NCBI GenBank assembly: GCA_014338405.1
Contig: JTDE01021385.1
Coordinates: forward strand, 62,001-126,000
DNA from: Paragonimus skrjabini miyazakii
Lineage: Eukaryota > Platyhelminthes > Trematoda > Plagiorchiida > Troglotrematidae
Length of the DNA: 64,000 nt
Direction of reading: 5' to 3'
Shown here: positions 39,901-51,900 of the stretch, one piece after another
Position numbering within the stretch: the stretch's first letter is position 1
How the letters are laid out: each line of letters starts with the position of its first letter
Position numbers and translations under genes: made by a program
Notes under the pieces: generated by a model
What the model was told of the DNA's origin: nothing
Databases searched by the model: none
Seen by the model: the letters and a program-made list of their open reading frames with translations, nothing else

Positions 39901-42900
39901 TAGTCAGTGGTGCGTAGACGCTAGTACCGTGAGTAGAGAGTTAAAACTGTTCAGGTAAATAACAAGCAAGTCAAATGGTTCATTTTCCCTCATACGGTAC
40001 ATTTGCAGTGTGTCATGTACACAGTCAAACACACCCTGGAATCACTGATGAGTAGTCGGGGATTTCAAGTTCAATTTGAACATTACCCTCACTTGATCGC
40101 AGCTGCTGCATTCGCATAGACTATCCAGTCGGCCCCTTTCGAAAAGAAGCACTAGACTCGAGTTTCGCTCTCATTAGAGCTCGTCAGTAGTAAATATCAT
40201 CACCCGATCGTCTCGAAATGGAAACACAGTAACTGACGATCGGGCAATCTGATCATTACTCACAAGCGAAAGTGGTTGAGTGTTCCCATATGATAATTCT
40301 GTCGTGCCTAATGTGAGGTCAATGGCGCAGTAGTTAACCCGGTTGCTTAATGAACAGTGTGTCCGTGGTTCAAGTCCCGGCAGTGACGATGATATGCACT
40401 AATGACGGGCTCTGATGAGAGCGAAACTCGAGTCCAGTGCTTCTTTTCGAAAGGGGCCAACTGGAAAGTCTATGGGGATGCGACAGCTGGGATCAATTGT
40501 GGGTGATGTTCAAATTGAAATACACCCTGGGATCATTGGGGCATGTCGGCTGAAGTTGCCACTGAGTTAATAAGTTGCGAAAGAATGACCATTTTGTTTT
40601 CCAAAAGCAGTATCACTTACAGTTATATAAGACAGTCTTTATGTCTCTCACTTTCAAACTGCTTGAGTGGTAACACCGGCGTAAGGTTAACCTCAGTTGA
40701 GTGTGTTAAGTAAGAGTGTGGGAACTATGTGGAAATAAATACAACAAGATAGTAGGCATAATAGTAGAAACGGTATGAAATAGACCAGCGTGTGAAACTG
40801 ACTTACGATATAAAATAATATCCGAGTCGACTAAGGTACTGACAACAACATCCAGATGTGTGACGGGAATACTGAGGCGGTAGCGTTGATTCAGTGTGGA
40901 GCTGGGCGATTGTGTACGAACTCACGTCCGTTGCTCTTGACCTGTTGCTGAGGCGTTCGCCCTCATAGGCGTAGCGTTGGAGGTTGCTGAAGGTCACACT
41001 TGATCGCAGCCTTTGCATTCAGACACTTTCCGGCCAGTCTCTTTCGAAAAGAAGCATATCCTTGCCACTGCCGGAAGTAGAACTCATGTCACCTTCTTAT
41101 GAGACAATTGTATGGACCTTCGGGCCGACAGGACACCAACCCAAGCCCTGACTACACATCAGTTAGAGGTTGTGTCGTGTAACGCATCCGCGTGCCTAAT
41201 CACGTGCATGACTGGGCGTCACGTCCTCAGTGAGGGGAGGGGAGATTCAGGTAGCAGAGGATGTGCGTGGTCTGCACCAGGACTGTCTAATCGCGTGATC
41301 GCCTGAGAAGCAATTGACTTCGGTCTATGTGCCTTGTACGTTGGTAGGGGTTTGCTTTCGTGCCAAGACACTTGGGGCGCAATCTGCTGACTCGATAATG
41401 AGGAGTGAATATTTGGGATTGAGCCATCAGGTGTGACTCACTGCAATGGGCCGTTACAATTAGTTCGGTAAACTAGTTGGCATCTGTGTTCGACATGCAT
41501 TCACGTCTATCGTGCCATGATAATTCTGGAGATTAACTCTACCTACCGTTTTGTTTTTGTCAGACTGTATTTTTAATGCTTCAGTGTCCATATCACAAGG
41601 TATGCCAATATTGCTGGCAGGCGTACACCAATATATTCGCAACAATTTCTGTTGCCCTCAGATTATACTAATCTCTAGAACTTACATTCCGAAATATCCT
41701 ATTCTAACAGTTTCATCACATTTATTCGACGAAACTGTTTTATTTTCAAAATGTCACCCTTTCGTTTTCTCGTGGCAAAATTTCAGTTAAACTTATTCGT
41801 TCACAATATCCTGTTTACCCGCATTCAGCAGTTGTCCATAGAACACTAACAGTTCATCATTGTACAATGGTTAGCGTAATGTTTGATATCGATTTACGGA
41901 ACCTACTTAATCCCACTCACTCCACCCCTCCACTTTCGCTTTGCTCTCAGGTCGTGATAGCAAGTCTATTTGAAATTATTTGGCAAGTTTTCTATCCTTT
42001 GGATTCTTTTGGATTTTCTGCACTTCGGAGTATTCGTCTTTTGCGAATTTTTAAGATAACCAGGTCAGTTGAACATTTAAATTTTATTACGCTTTCTACC
42101 TCTTCTGACTGTTGTCCTAGATCAAACATATTCCAACTATTTTTTTAACGTAAAAATGAATGAAAGATAAGTTCAACTAACAGCTATGAATACAAAAAAC
42201 TTAATTAAAATGGAGTAAAATTTGATATATCCAATTCTTCATCATCTTTGTCTCGGATAGATTCTTCATATACCTTTCAACCGTTTGGCTATGTCATTAA
42301 TGGTCGACTGGAACCGGTAGAGGGGTAGTCAGACACCGAAGCGTAAAACAACTTAAGCTGGGACCTCTCTCGCCTGCTTCGCCAGTCGCACAAAGATTAA
42401 CATTATCTGTGACTGGAGACATTATCGGGTTCACAACAGTGTGGTAGCCGGTGGCTATTTCATTGAAACTTTCTCCTGAAACCCATCTTACTTCCATAGA
42501 TCACTGTGTTCTCTTTAACAATGTGTATATGTTGTAGGATTTTGATTTCGCGATGACAATACCTTTTCGCTTTAATTCTACCAACATTTTAGTCTTTTAA
42601 CTAGCTATCTTTCACCCTAACAAAACCTCTGTCTATTTTTCCACGATAAGCAGTCGGTCTTGGAGTCTGGGCATTTATCAACCTGCAAAAAACCAGCAGT
42701 ATCAAGTGGTTTGGCACCATCTGTATTTTTGGGGCCATAAATCGTTTAATACTCGATTGCTCCATTTTGGTTCTCAACACAATAGTTCAGCTTACAATTT
42801 TGAGCAACAACATTCCACTATCGAGACAACTGTACAAGCATACATCAGATGCCATTTGGTTCATAGCTGGACACCTGTAGTTGTGCACACCTCACATATC

Positions 42901-45900
42901 CTTTACGGTTGTGGTCACAATGGGCATATCGTTTACAGTCAGATCGCATTGTTGTAGGTTACTTTCAACAATTACGCAAGCATCAGACCTGAGTTAAACT
43001 TTAGTCCGGCGTTCAACGTGAAATCCTAAATGAGTTCTCGTGTGTTGCTAACCTGGCTGCTGTCTAAGACTAACGCCCAAAAGTGCTTGACGAAAACAAA
43101 CCGAGTAGATCTTTCAGTCTAATGAGTGAGGCTCGTTCGCGTGGTATCTAGCCCTTGAAGTTCGCGTACCTGAAAGGAAACACGGATGAAAATGTGAGTG
43201 AACTATTACTGGAACAGTTCACCACGTTCAATTAGACTGATATGATCAAATCATAATGTGAGCACAAGTTGACTTATCCCGCATGCAACTCCCCTTTGCG
43301 ACGCTAGCCCCAGTTCATAGCACGTATTGGTTTCAGTGTGTGTTTACTTGTGTGAATTGGCGTTACGGACAAAACACAATCAGTTCTTTGGCTTGCTTAA
43401 ATCGCGCGAAAATTCCCAGTGTAGTCATGAAAAATACTGTGTAGCGAACAAGCTCGTTTTCAGTGATTCATCATCAGGCTAAATACATCACATTTATATT
43501 ACGAATTTTACAGGGGAATCTGCCATGGATCTGCTATGGCCAACCCCACACCCTGTTAGCCTGTCAAGACCCACGGTTCAAGTGGACACTTGATTGCAGC
43601 GTGACATTGAACTGATTGACCTGATTAACTACCCGTTTTCCATTTACCCCCTTTAATGATTCCCCTGTAAAATTCGTGATATAAATGTGATGTATTTAGC
43701 CTGATGATGAATAACTGAAAACTAGCTTGTTCGCTACACAGTGTTTTTCATGACAATCAGTTCTGACAAGCCGCCAATAGGTGGTTTGCAAGAAAGCGAC
43801 AAAAGTGGGTTTGAAAATGTATCAAGAGTAAAAAGGAAACGTGCGTTCGCGAATGACATGATTAGAAATGCATCTCAGCTTCAAATTTATATGTGCTAGA
43901 AGTAGACCCAAAGGAACAACTAAAAGAGAATACTGAGACCATTGAGGACAGTCAAGTGGGAACTCTCTTCGTTTGGCCGTATTCTGCGCAAACCTATTGA
44001 CAATCAAACTCAACTAGTGCGTGGACTACATTACAAATACACCGAATGTATACTTTTTCCGATGGAGAGACACAGGAAGAAGGGTGGACTGGACGATGGG
44101 GTTCTATTTGAACCGCGGTCAAATCATTTGCACAGACTAACTGATATTTACGTTGAGTCACCGTAATGGAAAACCCTATTTGGGGAGACAAACGGCCAGG
44201 TACATGTGATGTGACGCACACACACACACATTCGTTGCGGTTGCGACCCAGTAGCCCGATCTAGTATGAGATGAGTTATTTTTTGCATTCGCGACCGTGC
44301 CAATTATATTATTCGTTGTGGGTTATCCCAACAACCCTGTAGTTGCAAACCGTACTCCTGTATTTTGCTCTAAGCGTGAATGTGACAGACGTGCTTGAAC
44401 TTATGAGTGAAGTGGTGTACCCCAAACTGTGCGACCAGTAGAAGCTCAGGTTGTATCCTGAAACGAATACCGATAACTGCAAAAAATTAGGAGAGGACGG
44501 TGTCAAAATTGTGAAATCGGTCATCAATTGTAAGCTGACTAATCTATTCTCAACTGTCACTACTTGATGCCACGTTGTTTATTATGTAATGTGATTATAT
44601 AAAAATACAAATATACGGATTTTGGGCATGGCGGAAATCCATAGAATCGAACAGACGTAACACTACTATATAAAAGAGTGGGGTAAATAGTTACAATGTC
44701 ACGGTAACGAAACTGGTACGTTTCGCCAGCAAGGAACCCATTCTATCATTTGATTTAAATCGTCTTTGAAAACGCTAATACTCTGGCGTGGAGTCAGTCA
44801 TATGACACTCCGTAATTAGATGTTCCTTTGCCAATGATGTCGGATTTCCCTTTGAATGTTCGGATGCCGATCTGTTTTGCATGGTCGTCTGCACTTGAGG
44901 ATATGTTTCGTCTTTCCCTGTCAAAGTTTTCAGTCCGTTCTGCCGAGGCTTGAGTTACCGCAACTGCAAGTGAACTGGTACCCAATCCGAAAGGCAGAGT
45001 TTTCTCAGAAAGGACAACCAGGGTACGCGACAGTAATCGCGCTTGTAGAAAGTAACATGCAAATCTGTTATCACTGAGAAGGCCTTATTTATAAAATTGG
45101 CATTGTGGTTTCAAATGCGGGAATGACTGGTGAAGTGCCACTATTTCGGTTTGTCAGTCTTATAACGGTTACACGCTTCACGGAGAGAAAAAATATCATT
45201 GTTGTTGAGAGCGACATGGTTCAGAAGTGTCTTTTTCTGAGCAACAGTTGCCGACACAATCCCAAATCGGAGTCAACATGCTTACTTCAGCTAGAAGACA
45301 ATCTAGTTTTTGATTTCGCTTATATCCTCCTATTATCGTGTGTCAGAATGTTCAGTTCTAACGTAAATAAATATTGTAAAACGGAATCGATTTAGAATGA
45401 TGGATATAGGAACGCTCATCTACTAGACGATAATCGCATCAAACACAGTTATTTCACTTTCCCAAGTGTTAACATAGAAATCACTAAGTGTCTAGTTCAT
45501 AACGCAAAATCTGGCCAGTTGAACACAAACTTCAGAAAACCTCCGAGAGCGTAAGCGCATAGTTCCATAATAACGTGAAAATAAAGTCTCTCATTAAACA
45601 TGCCTGAATGTGGGTCTGCAATACAGAGCAGTTGTTAATAACCCACCAGTAATAATAAACTAGTCATACGACAGTGGAGCAGGAGCAACAACCCAAAGTG
45701 GACATCAGATCAAATCGGGCAGTAGTTTAAATGAGGCAGAATCCACAATATGAATTCCAGCACTGCGAATAAAGAAAGGTAGCCTGGCGTTGTCAAAGTG
45801 TTCCACGAAATTTAATTGAGTACAAAATTGATAACAGTAATTAATAATATAGACTGTACATCAGTACCTAATAAATCGATAAAATGAGCGTACTGTTCAA

Positions 45901-48900
45901 GAAAGGGTGACTTATTGGATCTGGTGCGAATTATGGTGCGAATAGTCTTGCTGAACAGAATCTCTGTTGAGAAGTTTCAGGAGACATTTATGGAATATGA
46001 GTTAATACATAGTACTAGTGTGTGTGTGTGTGTGTGTGCAGTATCTCTTACTTATAGTCAAATGGAAATATTGGTTCTTACGGATGATCATAACAAATGA
46101 ACAAGAATACTACGCTAAACGTCTTGCTTAAAGATATTTCGGTTACATTACCTCGGTTACTTTTACCCGCTTGATACGTAAAATCGTAATTGTCTAACAC
46201 TGTTTTATGTTCCTTTTCAATGAATATGTATCAGCCGCATCATCGCTCCATTGACTATCTCACATGTGACTAGACTAATTGACCTTCCAACATATAGTAT
46301 GTACATCAGTCTTGCACAAGTAACGAAAACGGTGTATTCTAATGTCACTGAGCAAACAATCACACATACTGCTGTTGCTTATAATATTAATATTAGTGTT
46401 GGTAATTCGTGTGCCTTTAACTCAGCTTACACAGTTCAGTATATCGCGAATCCAAATAGTTCACGATGTGAATGAAGCTTTACTTCTGTGACTCAATAGT
46501 TATCTAAAAGAGCGACTTTTCACTGTCCAGGTCAATTGTGCACCTTCTAACTGGTACTACATCAATAGTGTTGAACCATAGGGACCCATAATGGAACCCA
46601 CACTGTTCACTGTATCCTTTAGTGAAATCACACAGTTTGTAGACTCCCTACTCCATCATGATCTAAGCATTGTAGAGAACCAATAATATATTGTTGTCTA
46701 TAATGATGATAATGATGATGACGAGCATTTGATGTGAAATGCAGAGTATTGCAGAAAATGAATGGGTGTAGATGAATATGAACAATCTACACCTCAGGAC
46801 TGCAGAAAATCAACCGTGGCTTCATGTGTAAGATAATTAATCTTTGCCATTTGCACTGTGACAATTACTTCCTGGATACGAAGTGACGGAATTCTGAATA
46901 TGATTCATGAATAGTCCATCCAAACTGTCTTCCTCCATTATAAGACGGTATCTTGACAGGGGAGAAGTATATTTCATTATTTCGATCGCTAGCTAGTTAG
47001 TTCTAAGCGTTTTACTCTGAAAACATCTATAAACGTTCATCCGACTGAAGCGTCCTCGTTATGAACACAGCATCCAAGCTTGTCACCAGTATTTCGTGAA
47101 AGGCGTGGGCCCTATTGAAACAGTACAACGAGAAGGGATAGAGTAGGTCGCAAGATTACGTTTACTGTCGTATCCTTTTCGATTACTTGAACTCGGAATA
47201 CTGTCCACCTATTAACACTCTGAAACAGTTTGTTTCCATGATGAACTATCATTACCGCTTCACAGGTTGAAGGGAGTATACAGTGGTTATCAAAACATTA
47301 AAAGAGAGTAAACCACAACGTTGGTATATGAAGTGTGAAAAATTGAGATGAACTTTGAATTCAGCGACAGAAGTATAATTCAGACATGCTCATTCATGTA
47401 TAAAAGAAACATACTTTAAAGGGTATTTACGGTCTATAGTTGACTTAAGGAGTGTTGAAACTCTTTACAATCGTTTTGTAAGCTATGTTGTTTAGAAAAT
47501 TAGAAATTTAGCCCAATTGTATGCAATACCAATTTATACAAAGTCACCTACTGATGACGCTGCCACCACAGACGCAGACAAGATGCTTTAAGATGCGTCA
47601 AACCTGTTTCAACGAGTATTCTGTGATGAAGACTAAACCTAATGCGATGTCTCGGAGGATCTAATGGTTGTTGTTACATACTCTGTGTCATTTTAGAAAT
47701 ATTCATAGTACATATAGGCTTGTCGGAGATTAAATGATTTTTCTGGATGAAATCTGAATGAAGTGTTTGAGCTTACTCTGTCTCAGTCAGTTTGGTAGTG
47801 TTCACAAGGTTTACTACTCAACGCTAAGTTATGACACGTCAGTAAGTTAAAAACACGAGAAGGCTCTGCAGATGACACTTTTGAATCAAATGAGTTATCA
47901 TCCCAAGTTCGATGCCACATTTCTCGTTACCAGATTGCAATTAAGGAACACGTTTGTGGTCTTCTACAACGACTGTTTATAGGTATCTTGTATGAACTGT
48001 AGAACCTAATTCTTCATCTGCTACAAAGTAGTCAGTGCGTGATAGACGACGAACACATATCATCACATATGTGGTGGAGTTAATTGCAGTCCACTGCTTT
48101 GTGTCCCTACGACGCAATGTATCTGTCAAGATCATTTATAGGTTGGTATTATACATAGTTCATCAAGTCAAATTTACCAGCTGTTTTAGCTGGTTAGAGG
48201 GATGGCAGCGGATCTCGCTTGAACCCATTAGCCTCACCATTGATAATGAAGTGCCTATCAGATAGCAAATCATTAACGGCAGTACTAAAGAAAAGTTCGC
48301 TATGGTCGCTAGTTAGCGGGACAAATATTGTTGATTCTCAAACAGTAGTGTATAGCATGAAATCTAAGCCCGCAATTAACTGTCGGTTATATTTTTCGTA
48401 GCTCCTCTCGAGTTAGCGGATAATTAGATAATCGTCCTATGGTTGGCGGATTTGCTATAAACATTCAATTGAAGATGAAACTACGGCATAGGCTTTCTAG
48501 ACTTCTGAAAGCTTGTTCAGTTTTAGAGAACAGCTGAAAAATGAACCTACCCTTCCGACCAACCTTCCTGCACAATCTCTCAATATCACTTGGGGGAATA
48601 TGCCCACGACCCGGCAAGTTCAAGTGAACAAATAGTGCGAAACCTTGTGACGTTGGATACTCTATTATTTGGTCTTGTGCCGTAACATGCTGACTTCTAC
48701 CGTTCACTCTTTCTTATTGTACTTTCTCCCAGTTCTCATAATCTGAAACCTCAAAACAACTTTTTTAAATTCTAATACTGCAAACCTGTTACCTTCTCCG
48801 ATGAGACCGAATTGTGAAGAATCAGGGTTTTGATTGGATTCAAGCCAGTGACAGAAACAACATGCTCAAACGCTGTAAGCGACCTTCCAGTTCACCAATG

Positions 48901-51900
48901 GCGTTGGTGGAATCCAACGTGAACTGTTCGAGAAATCCTGCTGGGAGAGTCGATCCACCGGATCATTTGGTAGATTCCATATGAGACAGTGAGACGGGTG
49001 GGTAACAGAGTGCAACTGTCAAACTTCCGAGTTCTTGGCGTAGCTCAGTTTGTACGACGCTTACCACGTTTTGGCATGGTGTTTCTGTCGCTGGCTCGAA
49101 TCCAGCGGAAGCCACAACGGGAATCATTAACAAGTTGAGCAATGTTTTAATTATTGGAAGGAATTACTCACAAGCTGATATGGCCGAAATTTCCACGGGA
49201 TAATTTGGTTGTGCCTAATACTAGGTCGATGTTAGAGTGGTCAACACGGTTGCCCCATGAATGTGTGACCGGAGTTCTAGTCTTGGCATTAAGGATATGC
49301 TGTACTGATGAGCTCTAAAAGGAGCAAACTTCGAGTTTAGTGCTTTACATGAGGCTGGTTGAATAGTCTATCTGAATGCGAAAGCTGCGATTGAATGTAA
49401 TTGATGTTCAATTTACATGAAGACTAGAATCCCCTACAACCCACCAGTGATCAGAATATCGCTGAACAAATTAATGATTCCTGCAATTTCAACTTACCTG
49501 TTTGAAACCTGAGCATGAAATTAGACACCAACAGCCCTTTGAGTTTTTCAAACGCTTGTTCATTCAACTTCCAGTCAATCTTTACATCTGGTACAGTTTG
49601 TGGATATGTGCTAGCTGATGTACTCAGTGAGCTCAATCAACTCATGTTTATATTGATCTGGTCAGTAGTTTCGATGACTATCTAATATGACTTCTTGTTT
49701 GTTCCATTTTACTACAGATATTGGGCATCTCTAAGGAACCTTGTCCTGTCTTTGTTGAATGCAATGCGCAGCATTCTTAGTCTGCTGTTCCTTCTGTTTC
49801 TATTCATGCTGATTTTTGCCCTGTTGGGGATGCAGCTTTTCGGCGGAGAGTGAGTTATGATAGTAGATGCGTGCGTGCACGTGTGTGTTCATTTTCTGTG
49901 TGCATATGGATGGATGCGGAAATGTCAATCCATTTACTAGGCTTTGTAAAATCACGACTAAAAGAAACAAACAGTTTCGTGAATATGATCGTATGCATTT
50001 TATTCAAGCTATTCTTACATAATCCTTACGTCACTCACCCTGTGTAAACGTTAGTTTAGACAGAAAGTTTTTCAGTGTGTTCATCACGATTCATGTATAC
50101 ATTATTTTGGTTGACTTTCAACCCCATGTGATTAGTGAGGGTTCTAACTTAATAGTGATATGAAATCCTGATTGCCTTTGGTTATAATGTATCCGATATC
50201 TGAAACTACATATTTACATTTTTGACTCTGAAGAATTCAATGGGTTTGTTCTTGCTCTATTACCGATCTGATAAACCATATCAAATTGTCATATGGAGGT
50301 TTTCATGATTGATTGATTGACATTTCTTATCAAACCAGGCTACCTCACGGCTGATTTACTCTACTTATAGATGACTTTCTTATAATGCGGAAACAGAATA
50401 AGATTTTGATAAACTTGTTAACCTTTCCAACTGAAAGTCAAATTGTTCTTCCACATTCAAAACATTATTGTATAATCGTTCACCGGTTGCTATGCAGCAA
50501 AGAAGGTTGAACGTATAACGAAGCAATCCTACAAAAATATATGTTGCAGTCATCTTTTGTCTCATCAACAGTCTGAGTGAAAACCTAACTAAACAGAAAG
50601 ACAAGTAGACAAAATAAGTAGACAAGAACTACGTACTTAGCTTGAATGAATCATCCAAGTTTGTTTACAAATACCGGTAACACGTAACCTCGTAAAGAGC
50701 ACAGTGATTTCCATCAGATTGGTTAACCAAATTTTATGCACACAAAGAACTTTAGTCGAGTTGTTAGTTTCTCATGATCAAGCATCATACGACTTTGACT
50801 TGTAATGACCGATTATAAGTAACATACACTATTCAGCAAGATGTAAACATTTAGTGGAAGATGGCATTCGTTTAGTACTAATTAACTATTCATTTATCAA
50901 ATGATTTGTAATCAAACTCGAGTACCAAAATTCGCAAACATTTCGAATGTTGATATGTATGATGAAACTGAACAGTGATAAAGTTGTTTGTCTAAAACAT
51001 ACCTTCATTGTTTACGAAAACGTGAAGAGTGCAAACAAACGAAAAATGATGGGTGATGGAAGAGCTGATAAACAAGCGACTATTTGAAATACACGCGCGT
51101 AATTCCAACACCAATGTACTAACCAAGAGTCACATAAATGCTCGTGAGCATCATCAGGTTCTGCCAGTGAATTTGTGTAGTCATACGGGTTGAGACAAGC
51201 AAATGCGTAATGAGCAAATGACATACGATCAACCAAAGAGGTCTAGTGGGTGTAGAGTAGACAGCAGGGCCTTACAGTTGAAGACCGGTGGGATAGACTT
51301 ACAGCTAGAAGTACTATTTCTGGGTTTAAAATACAAACTGCCGCCAAACAAAGCCAACCGGTTAACGATGGAAGTTCAGTTTCAAAGTCTATACAACCGG
51401 CTAAAAAAGCTGTCTTCCCCTTCGACAGAAATTACTGGTTAATTTCGTGCTAAAATGGTCATTGTTTCGCATCCATTTCTATCGTCACCCATCCGATAGC
51501 ACTGTTCACCACTCCCTGAAAATTTTGAAGCCATCAAACAACTGAGACGGATGCAAGAAGTGATATTTCTGAAACCAGACAAATGCGCTGATATTTTAAT
51601 CATGAATAAAGCAGTCTTGATAAAACTTACTATAGGCAGCCAGTGGCATTCAAGTACGACCACTGTCAGTGAGAAGGTATGAACGGGTATTGTGAAATTT
51701 AGACATCCACAAAAGCCGTACAATTGACACTAATCAGCCCTTCGACTGCAAGCAGCCGTTTTGAGTTTACTAATTTATTCGTTATTGCATGCTTTCTATA
51801 TCCATTGTTTAACGTTGAGTCAAACCAGTTTGAGCATCCGACAGGCGATTTAACAAATCATATATGAGACTCTCAGCGGCGGTTAAAAATACACTTTCAT

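Larger units (their letters stand above)
40201..40520 (+). mobile_element. ribozyme-SINE copy, near full length, mutated ribozyme
   Basis: It runs from a GATCGTCTCG-like head through CGATCGGGCAATCTGATC, box A, box B, hammerhead (40396-40440) and tail to GATGTTCAAATTGAAA. With its minus partner it is bounded by a shared direct repeat (40031-40045 and 40522-40536). Confidence 0.9.
38322..41950 (+). other. Cav2 intron between IIS2 and IIS3-S4 exons, about 3.6 kb
   Basis: It contains SINE 2 (39064-39380), the inverted ribozyme-SINE pair (40046-40520) and the ribozyme-less SINE (40990-41125), followed by a GC-richer patch (about 41130-41320) with no recognised content. Positions 38330-39060 and 39400-40020 show nothing. 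Confidence 0.85.
42064..49717 (+). other. Cav2 intron between S4 and S4-S5 exons, about 7.7 kb
   Basis: It contains the 96-bp inverted repeat (43425-43753), microsatellites, a possible Gypsy remnant (47202), a SINE 2 pair (48808-49116) and a SINE copy (49158-49446). Positions 44250-46000 and 47300-48800 show nothing recognisable. Confidence 0.8.

Noticed and set aside
42297..42497. Minus-strand open frame after the S4 exon
   Set aside because: Frame is in intron sequence without homology; may be an unknown repeat but only one copy was seen.
47890..48010. Possible Penelope endonuclease fragment (AIKEHVCGLL)
   Set aside because: Only a few residues resemble the KEHLPKW region and the flanks do not continue the match.
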